NCBI GenBank assembly: GCA_039090855.1
Contig: CM077011.1
Coordinates: 18,229,001-18,293,000, forward strand
Reading direction: 5' to 3'
From: Macrothele yani
Lineage: Eukaryota; Arthropoda; Arachnida; Araneae; Macrothelidae
DNA length: 64,000 nucleotides
Numbering within the stretch: position 1 is the stretch's first letter; each line of letters starts with the position of its first letter. A program made the position numbers and the translations under genes. The notes beneath the pieces were generated by a model, which saw only the letters and a program-made list of their open reading frames with translations, was not told where the DNA came from and ran no database searches. This document shows positions 56,569-64,000 of this stretch, in pieces.

Positions 56569-57531
56569 ATTTACGTTTTCCAACCGTAGGTTGAAGAAGC
56601 GTATATATTCCAGCTTTGTCCGTCTGTCTGTCTGTCCCCACGATGACTCGCATAAAAAGGGTTCGATTTCAATGAAATTTTATTATGTGGTAGGGGACAA
56701 CCTGGGAAGTAATCCTATTGAAATGGGTGAAATGGGGTCAAAGATCAGGACATAGGTGTTGGATCTATTCCATCGCCCTTATGCGTTGTAACTCACGTAA
56801 GAATGCTTCGATTGCGACAAGACTTCATGTGGTTCCGCAGATTTACTAAACCGGTTCGGTTTAATATCATCGAAATGGGGTCAAAGGTCAGGGCACAGGA
56901 GCGAGATTTATTCCAGCCATTATCCTCATAATTGGACTAAAAGTACTTCTACTGCGACAAACCTTTAGTATGTTGTTTCGGATATATACTGAACCAATTC
57001 TGCTTAATATCATCGAAATCGGGTCAAATGTCAGGGTACAGGAGCGAGATTTATTCCACAGCCATTATCCTCATAACTTGACTAAAAGTACTTCTATTGC
57101 GACAAATCTTTAGTATGTTGTTTCGGAGGTATACTGAACCAATTCTGCTTAATATCATCGAAATCGGGTCAAGGGTCAGGAAACAGGACCGAAATTTATT
57201 CCACAGCCATTATTCTCATAACTTTTTTTTTTTTTTTTTTTTTTTTTTTGGAGGTTTAACGACCACCGTGAGCAACTCAATGGGCTATAAGCAGTCTCCC
57301 GTCCCTAATTTTAGGGTCACTGGTTCCAGGGAAGGGAGAGAGTCAGTGCCGTAAGACAAACACAACATCCATGCATCACCGGGATTCGAACCAGGACCCC
57401 GTTCGGACGAATGATCAGAGGCCATCGCTCAGACCACTGCGCCACCGGGGCGGCTCTCATAACTTGAGTAATGATTTCTGGTATGTTGGAAAGCGTATCA
57501 TAATCAGTGCATTGCATGATTTTATAAACTT
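56569..57531 (+). repeat. TR-A tandem-repeat element inserted in mariner
   Basis: It starts ACGTTTTCCAACCGTAGG and CTTTGTCCGTCTGTCTGTC, has about five monomers, and ends GGAAAGCGTATCATAATCAG then TTTTATAAACTTG. TTTACG occurs at both junctions with mariner coding sequence (about 56570 and 57540), a possible duplication. It contains SINE-A at 57225-57454. Confidence 0.82.
57225..57454 (-). repeat. SINE-A inserted in TR-A
   Basis: A minus-strand SINE-A with a T-run of about 27. Flanking TCTCATAACTT lies at 57214-57224 and 57455-57465. Confidence 0.93.
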
Positions 57532-57960
57532 GTGTGCTTTTACGACAGCACTGGAATTCTGCATCACCAGTTGATTTCTGAAGGCGAAAATGTCACTGGC
57601 AATGCTTACACATCGTTTTGGAACGATTGTGAAAGAGGATTGTTCGTGTCAGGCCTGAATACAAAGCAGGGACAAGGTTCCTTCTTCACGGTAATGTGCG
57701 CGAACACAGCAGTCAGTGTACAGCAATTTCTGGCGCGAAACAAGTGCGTGTACTCCACCATTCCTCCCTATGATCCATATTTCGCACCGTGTGACTAATT
57801 TCTATTCCCTAAATTAAAGCGGCCTTTATAGTGAAAATGTTTTCAAGATATACAAAGAACTGAGAATCAGTTTTTCACTCCATACTAAAAAATGACCTCT
57901 GAAAGTTCTTTTCGTTGGCTGATATTGCCACTTCTTGTATCAACGCAAAAGGAGTATACT
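57532..57960 (+). pseudogene. mariner transposase, 3' part
   Basis: It resumes at FYDSTGILHHQLISEGENVT (57536 onward), continues VSVQQFLARNKCVYSTI, then PPYDPYFAPCD, stop, FLFPKLK, the third-Asp block (SPDLAPCDFFLFPK), and downstream remnants. Joined with 56010-56568 it forms one mariner copy. Confidence 0.78.
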
Positions 57961-57964
57961 TAGA

Positions 57965-58554
57965 ACAAAATATAGGTAACGTAAGTTTTCCAGCTTTTCT
58001 TTTTTGTTTTTTAAATTCAGTCTCATAAATTAATTGGCGCAGTGTGTATGCTTACAAAATTACAGTTTGTTTCCCAATACACTGGGACATATCGAAAGAA
58101 AAAATTCACACCATAGATCGTCAGCGAAATGTGTATTTTAGAGTTTCAGTTGTAATTTAAACATTACCTTGTTAATGTTATGGGCGCTCCTGCCAAACAT
58201 TTTCTCCGTTTCGAGAGGGAGCTAATACTGTGCACATTGTAAGGTAAAAGGTAAGCCGTTTCCCGTCTGAAGCTAGACTCAAGGTATTCCAGTTTCTAAC
58301 TGAATAATTACTGCTGCGAAATATGCAGACACTTTTTGCTCACAAATAAACTAATTTTTCCGCAAAAAAAAAAAAAAAAAAAGCAGAACATAACCATATC
58401 CTAATTTTTTTTCTCTTATAGGTAAAATACCAATGTGTTTTACAGCGTTCTTTCTCAAAGCTTACCATATGAATGCTGTGGTAAGCATTAGTTAAAAAAG
58501 TTAATTAACACATACTAAGATCAGATTCCTTTCAAAGCAAGTGCGCGCGCGCTT

Positions 58555-58591
<37 letters not shown>

Positions 58592-59125
58592 TAGGTTCCC
58601 CATCATCAAACTCTGAACAAAAGGGGCGCACAAAAGATCTCCGCCTTTCCTCTATATTCCATGTACATTAGTAGCTGAAACTCTAGACTAAAGTCCATTC
58701 ATCATTCTATTGACGTTATGGTATTGACAACCAACTACTAAGTCACCTGTCAGCGCCTGTCGCAAAACAATTGGGCCGTTGTCTCTCAGAAAAGACATCC
58801 ATGGCATCTTAAGTTAGATTTCTTTTTTCTTTCAGAAATTAGCGTACTCCGTGACAGTAACAGAAGAAAGAGCTTTTTCTCTGCCTAACGCAAAAGGAAT
58901 TTATTCTGTATCGATTTGCGGAGCATTTCACGATGAGTCCTTCCGCCATTCTGGCAGACGCCTTGCAACTGGATTTTTTTTTCTCTTGATCGTCAATCCT
59001 TTAGGAACTTTCGAAGCGAAGGTTAAAACAAGGTGACGATAACCCCATGAAACACCATTATTCAATTATCTCAGAATTGTTTCTTGTAATGCATTTCATT
59101 TCTGTATGTAAGAGTGTTCAACTAC
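57965..59125. other. Unassigned region with microsatellites
   Basis: An A-run at 58363-58382 and (AC)n at about 58556-58588. No gene was recognised. Confidence 0.45.
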
Positions 59126-59127
59126 AC

Positions 59128-60058
59128 CGAAGTGGCAAAAGTCATGGGACAGTAGTATGCAACTTTTTAAATGGTGCTGCCGTCGTAGAAAGTCCTCCAC
59201 GCACCACCACGGTTTTTATCAGTTGCGAGGTGTAATTTTGTGAGTCAGGCTGAGCAACCGCCAGTAGGATTATGGCAAGCAGACGTGAATTGAGGGAGTT
59301 TGAACGAGGTATGGTAGTGAGAGCCAGACGGATGGCACATTCAATTTCCGGAGTTGTGCGAACATTCAACATTCCTCGATCCACAGTGTCACGTGTTTAC
59401 CCAGAATACCTCATGGAAGGCATTACCGCCCACCGTGGACAGCGCAGTGTCCCGACCACGTGTACTGAATGACCGTGATAAGCGGTTACTGACCAGGATT
59501 GTCCATGCTAACAGTCATGCGACACTGGCTCAAATAAGATCCACATTCAATGCAGGAGGTACCAGAGACATATCCATCAGATCAGTACAGCGTACTTTTA
59601 GTGTCCATGGCGTATTTGATCAGAAGACCCACCAGAGTGCCTTTGTTAACAACATGACATCGGACACAGCGCCTCACTTGGGTTCTTTTTTTTTTTTTTT
59701 TTTTTTTGATTGGAGGTTTAACGACTGCCGTTAGCAACTCAATGGGCTATAAGCAGTCGCCCGTCCCTAATTTAGGGTCACTGGTTCCAGGGAAGGGAGA
59801 GAGCCAGTGCCGTAAGACAAACACAACATCCATGCCTTACCGGGATTCGAACCCGGACCCCTTCTGGACGAATGATCAGAGGCCATCGCTTAGACCACTG
59901 CGCCACCGGGGCGGCTCACCTGGGTTCGTGAACACGGTAATTGGATCCTGAAAGACTGACAACATGTGCTGTGGTCCGATGAGGCACGCTACCGGTTGTT
60001 ACAAGCTGGTGGTAGGGTTCGGGTGTGGGGCAGACCCCATGTGACCATGAGCCTATAA
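59128..60058 (+). mobile_element. Tc1-like element, 3' truncated, with SINE insertion
   Basis: The left end CACCGAAGTGGCAAAAGTCA lies near 59138. The transposase starts MASRRELREFERGMVVRARR (59272), and its first HTH is SISGVVRTFNIPRSTVSRVY. A shifted frame carries NDRDKRLLTRIVHANSHATL and ISIRSVQRTFSVHG (second HTH). After the SINE it resumes with VREHGNWILKD, HVLWSDEARYRLLQAGGRVR and VWGRP (first catalytic Asp). It then stops near 60058, without the remaining catalytic blocks or a right TIR. Confidence 0.8.
59686..59914 (-). repeat. SINE-A inserted in Tc1
   Basis: A minus-strand SINE-A with a T-run. CTCACTTGGGTTC (59673-59685) and CTCACCTGGGTTC (59915-59927) are the 13-bp target duplication with one difference. 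Confidence 0.93.
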
Positions 60059-60077
60059 AAACAGAGCAAGAGTTAAA

Positions 60078-60645
60078 CCCTTTAACGACCATGACCCAAA
60101 AATTTTGTATCATACCACAACGCCCGAAACTGTCTGCTGTTTCACTTCTTTTGTTTAATAACAACATTAAGGACTGAGGGTGACTCCTGCTGATCCCTCA
60201 TAGGTCCAGAAAAAAATATGATCATATGTAGAGGATTTTAGGAAGGGAGTGTATGACCACAGGTCTTAAACAACCCTTAGAAATTGGAAGCTAGGAGATT
60301 TGGGCCAGACTGCCCGGTAGGAAAGTGACACGAAAGCGAAGTAGAAAGGGGGAGAAAGACGCCCTTATTTATTACCGAGGGACCAGTACCTAGGGTCCGA
60401 CGGCTTAACGTGCTAATAAGACGCACGGCGGATATTTAGTGTATCGAGCGTTCGTGCCCACCTGGGATCAAACTTGAGGTCATTTCCGTGGTAGTGACGA
60501 ACGTTGCCCACTAGGCCACCCGCGGCCCTATTTAGGTCCAGAAAATTTGAAGAACAAGTAAACATAGGGAATCTGACTCACTCTAGACAGGCGTTTCGGG
60601 CGGCTATGGCCGTTTGTATGCACGGGCGTTTTGGGCGATAAAGGG
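60078..60645. mobile_element. piggyBac-like TTAA MITE
   Basis: The left end CCCTTTAACGACC (60078) and the inverted right end (complement CCCTTTATCGCCC, ending 60645) carry TTAA outside (60073-60076 with one extra A, and 60646-60649). CCCTTT ends and TTAA targets are typical of piggyBac-type elements. There is no transposase; excluding the SINE it is about 235 bp. Confidence 0.65.
60214..60532 (-). repeat. SINE-B inserted in the TTAA MITE
   Basis: The minus-strand head CCGCGGGTGGCCTAGTGG is followed by a body sharing TTAACGTGCT and ACGCACGGCGGATATT (plus strand) with the copy at 53430-53855. TAGGTCCAGAAAA flanks it exactly at 60201-60213 and 60533-60545. Confidence 0.9.
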
Positions 60646-60654
60646 TTAAACACT

Positions 60655-62480
60655 CAACCACTTTTTAATTGGCCGAACCTTTCAGCCAGGAGGAGTTTCC
60701 TCCGGCTTACAGTCTGGAGATCGTATCACCTTTTTAATGAGTCGCTGGGCTTGCCTGAGCTCATAAACGTTTAGAATCTGCAGGCATTTAGTCCACTCGG
60801 CAAAGTTCACAGTCTACTGCTCAAGGGCGGATGAGTAGTCCAGTCCCCAAAACTATGCGAAATAATAAAAAAAAATACTCACGTATAGCTTGCAGATTCC
60901 GGATAGTCCGACTGAAGATGGGTTGTTTCGGCGGCACAACGCGTGGCCGACCTAATGGACTTAGACAATTTGATAAACCGTCGTTCACCTGGCGTATTCA
61001 CCAAACACAGGGACACTGTAGAAAGAGAGTAGCACATTAAGGCTACCGGGAGCCTTTTACCTGTATGACATACGGGAGGGTGGGCAATCCCTTCCTTTCA
61101 TTTTCTTCTAGGAGCAAGCCAACTTCCTATCCTTCCGCCGAAACCTTGCGGAGGTCGAAGGGTAGAATGGACGGAGGTTGGTAATCAGTTCTCAGCTTGG
61201 CGTGGGCAGCTTCTGGCTGTGTCACGGGGATAAACGACTTCCATGCCTCTTCCGCTGAAGAAAAATTCTTTCGTTGCAGAATTCCTAGGCGGAATGAAGA
61301 ATTCCTTTAACTTAGGTTGTTAGACTTCCATGCTTAATTTCTTGCTCGCATCTTGCTATGAATTCCCTCCACTGCCGAGGGGTTGTCTGGAGTTGTGCAT
61401 ACGATAGCTAAAACTTCCGAGGAGCTGAGCGTTCTGACTGCAACGTATGGCCTCTAACGGATAATCGCGCCGCTCTTCTATACCGGCAGGCGAACCGCGT
61501 TATTCGATCGACCTACTCCCGATTCCACCGATGACCTCAATTAAGAATTTTGGTGCTCTTACAACGGCCACAGAGTTACCGGCTAGGCTTTTTTTATTAA
61601 CCGCACCCCACTTGTATGACCACTGCGAAGCTGGTACAGTGGGATATTTCTTTCCTCGGGCAGCCAACCCCTTGCTTGTCTTACCTCTACGGACTTCAAA
61701 AACCAACTGCCACATTTCTCTTGTACCCTTACCGGTGATAAGCAAAAATTGCTCCTATCTGTTGCTAGGCGTCTGCTTTGTTTTTGCCAACCTCTCGAGA
61801 TTCCTCTCCTCTTTATAGACGCTGGTTATTGGTGTCCGACTGCGGCCCCTGACCGCAATTTGAGCGTCGCCACACATCTCCCCGACATCAATCGCCCACT
61901 TGAAGGAATATTTATGAGGGCCAAAGCGCCGTTCTCTCGCCAAGCTGGGTGGTCCTCCATTGTTTCTGGGTGGGCACTTCAAACCACCGTACTATTCCTT
62001 TGTTTCCACCAAGCTAAAGTGCATTACCACACCTCCCCAATTAAGCGTACTAATTTCTCCCGTTAATTTTGCAATTGGCAGAAAACTTAATTAAAACATT
62101 ATCTTAATTTAGTCACGCTTATCGAGCCAGTCTCCGTTTTATAATTAATCCCTAAATTTGGTATAAATATTTTGCATCTATTTTCTATTTTAAGTAACTC
62201 GCAGATGCCCACGTGAGGGAGTAAACTTATCACGGTTTTCTTTGCATCTGTTCTAATTTTTCGATTTGAAAATCCTTTTTGCCTCTGATATCTTTCGCTA
62301 TGAGAAACATTTTGTGCACAACATGCTAATTTCCATAACACTTTTCAGTCGTTAGAGGGAGTCACTAATTATTTTATTTGTGAATGTGATTGCACAGATC
62401 TGGCTATTTTTTGCAACAGGTAACATTCACTATTTGGTAAAAATACGTTAGGTATGCGTGTGCATAACTAGTTCATTAAC
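60655..62480. other. GC-richer unassigned block
   Basis: About 60.7-62.0 kb is visibly richer in G and C than its surroundings but shows no recognised protein motif on either strand. Paired short repeats (TTCCTCCGG..., GAATTCCT...GAATTCCTTT) and a TATAAAGAGGAG on the minus strand near 61815 leave an LTR or a host regulatory region possible. Confidence 0.3.
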
Positions 62481-62487
62481 ACCGAAT

Positions 62488-64000
62488 TTTCGGGTGTAAT
62501 AAGCACGTGTTTTGAATCCGTTCTGACGCAAATTAAATTTATCAAAGCTATTCAACAAAGAATGGAAAACAATAGATCTGACGAAAGAAAGATTTTCAAT
62601 CAGGTTTTTAATCCCCCAGATATTGCTGTAAACGGAATCGTGAGCTTACGAACTCTTAGAAACAGAGAGATCGACAAAAATGAGATGTGACTTTACGTCC
62701 CCTGGTGGGGAAACCATGCATTATTTTAGGAAGAAAGTATTCTCAAAAGGTGTATCCATATAAGCGGTATCGGTCGAAGAAAAAAATTAGTCGAGTTTTC
62801 AGGAGCCCAGATTTTGCAACAAATACTTCAGAAGCAGAAATTAACACATATGACCCCTGGTGGCTAAACCATTCTTTACCAAACATTAGAAATTATGTCA
62901 AAAATAGTTTTCATCAGGTCTTGTGTGCGATACAGGAAGAATTTTTCAAATCAGAGCTTTAGGAGCAGAAATAACGCAGAAAACGCAATTTACCTTTAAG
63001 CCCCTAGCGGAAAGTCTATGATTTACATGAAAATTTTGAATTTATAGGAAAAACATTTCTCATCGCAAACACTATCCAACAAAGGACTTTTTCAAATCGT
63101 ACTTTTAGAAATATTTAAAAAATAAGGTATACATCTACGTCCCCTGGCGTAGAAACCATGCGGTTTTTTTGAAGAAGAAAATTTTCCTAAGAGGTTTGTC
63201 GACATGAGGAGTAGTATCGGTCAACAAACGACTTTTTTTCAATCGAGATTTTAAAAGCTCATATATTGCTGCAAATACAACAGAAGCGGATATTCAGACT
63301 TACGCCACCTGGTGGCCAAACCATTTCTTACAAAAATTAGAAAATACGAGTAAACGATTTCCCATCAGGAGCTGTATGCGGTGCAGAAAGAATTTTTTGA
63401 ATCGGAGATTTAGAAGCAGAGATATATTGGGAAACGCAATTTACTTTTACGCCCCTAGCGGAAAGTCTATGAATTACTTGAAAATTTCGAAATTATATGA
63501 ACCACATGTCACACTAGAAACACTATTCAACAAAGAAGGAATTTTTCAAATCGGACTCCTAGAAGTAGAGATATTGACAAAAATAAAATAAACATCTACG
63601 CCCCTGGCGTAGAAATCATCCACTATTTTAAGAAGAAAATGTTTCTAAAAAGGTTGGTCGACATGAGTAGTATCAGTCAACAAACAACGTTTTTTTCAAT
63701 CGAGAATTTAGATCATATCTTTCTGCAAATACAACAGATGCGGAAATTACGACTTACGCCCTCTGGTGGCCAAACCATATTTTTACAAAAATTAAAAATT
63801 ATGTGCAAACGATTTCCCATGACGAGTTGTATCCGGTGCAGAAAAAAGTTTTCAAATCGGAGATTTAGAAGCAGAGATATAGGGGGAAACGCAATTTACC
63901 TCTACGCCCCCTAGCGAAAAGTCTATGATTTACATGAAAATTTTGAAATTATATGAAACACATGTCACACTAAAAACACTATCCAACAAAGAACAAATTT
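62488..64000 (+). repeat. TR-B tandem-repeat element, copy 2 (runs off window)
   Basis: It begins TTTTCGGGTGTAATAAGCAC, as copy 1 does at 35511, and continues through the same monomer order. Long-period marks CTGGTGGC lie at about 62857, 63309 and 63763, so the period is about 453 bp. The right end lies beyond the window. Confidence 0.88.

Overview
The window is AT-rich eukaryotic DNA made almost entirely of transposable elements and satellite-like repeats. There is no operon structure, no ribosome binding site and no intact bacterial gene. The mix of IS630-Tc1-mariner lineages, a Tx1-like LINE, RTE-type LINE 3' ends, a hAT, a Helitron helicase relic, a piggyBac-like TTAA element and several tRNA-derived SINEs points to an arthropod or a close invertebrate. 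That is inference from family content; the species cannot be named. Nearly every coding region is a broken transposase or reverse transcriptase. The only candidate for host coding sequence is a short terminal exon on the minus strand near 38.2 kb.

Layout. 0-9 kb: Tc1 relics, a possible LTR promoter, the 3' half of an RTE LINE, one tandem-repeat element (TR-A), a degenerate mariner and an AT-rich satellite ending in a 100-bp hairpin. 11-13.7 kb: two mariners, the first with TIRs and TA. 14-15.7 kb: a foldback cluster of SINEs. 16.8-24.4 kb: a Tc1 carrying an RTE fragment, a SINE with perfect target duplication, a hAT with 8-bp duplication, a pseudogene of an uncharacterised repeat family with an in-frame 48-bp expansion, and a Tc1. 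24.7-26.4 kb: a mariner-like relic and a miniature LTR element (TRIM) whose LTRs contain a tRNA-like unit. 28.1-35.3 kb: a Tc1 split by a nearly full-length Tx1-like LINE.

35.5-37.5 kb holds the second tandem-repeat element (TR-B), which also fills 62.5-64 kb. 38.9-41.1 kb: a Tc1 and an internally deleted mariner. 41-46 kb: sparse relics and a perfect 28-bp-arm hairpin. 46.7-50.8 kb: two TR-A units in inverted orientation around a Tc1 relic. 51-55 kb: a purine-rich satellite, a Helitron end with helicase remains, and a giant palindrome interrupted by a SINE. 56-60.6 kb: a mariner split by TR-A, itself split by a SINE; a Tc1 split by a SINE; and a piggyBac-like MITE holding a SINE. 60.7-62.4 kb is a GC-richer unassigned block.

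Most interesting: (1) the TRIM with tRNA-like LTRs, PBS, polypurine tract and 4-bp target duplication; (2) two tandem-repeat element families with about 146-bp and 152-bp monomers. TR-A monomers repeatedly carry a DR1 nuclear-receptor-type site, and TR-B monomers a CTCF-like motif. Both families have a (GGAC)n run near one end. Nested insertions give a relative chronology.
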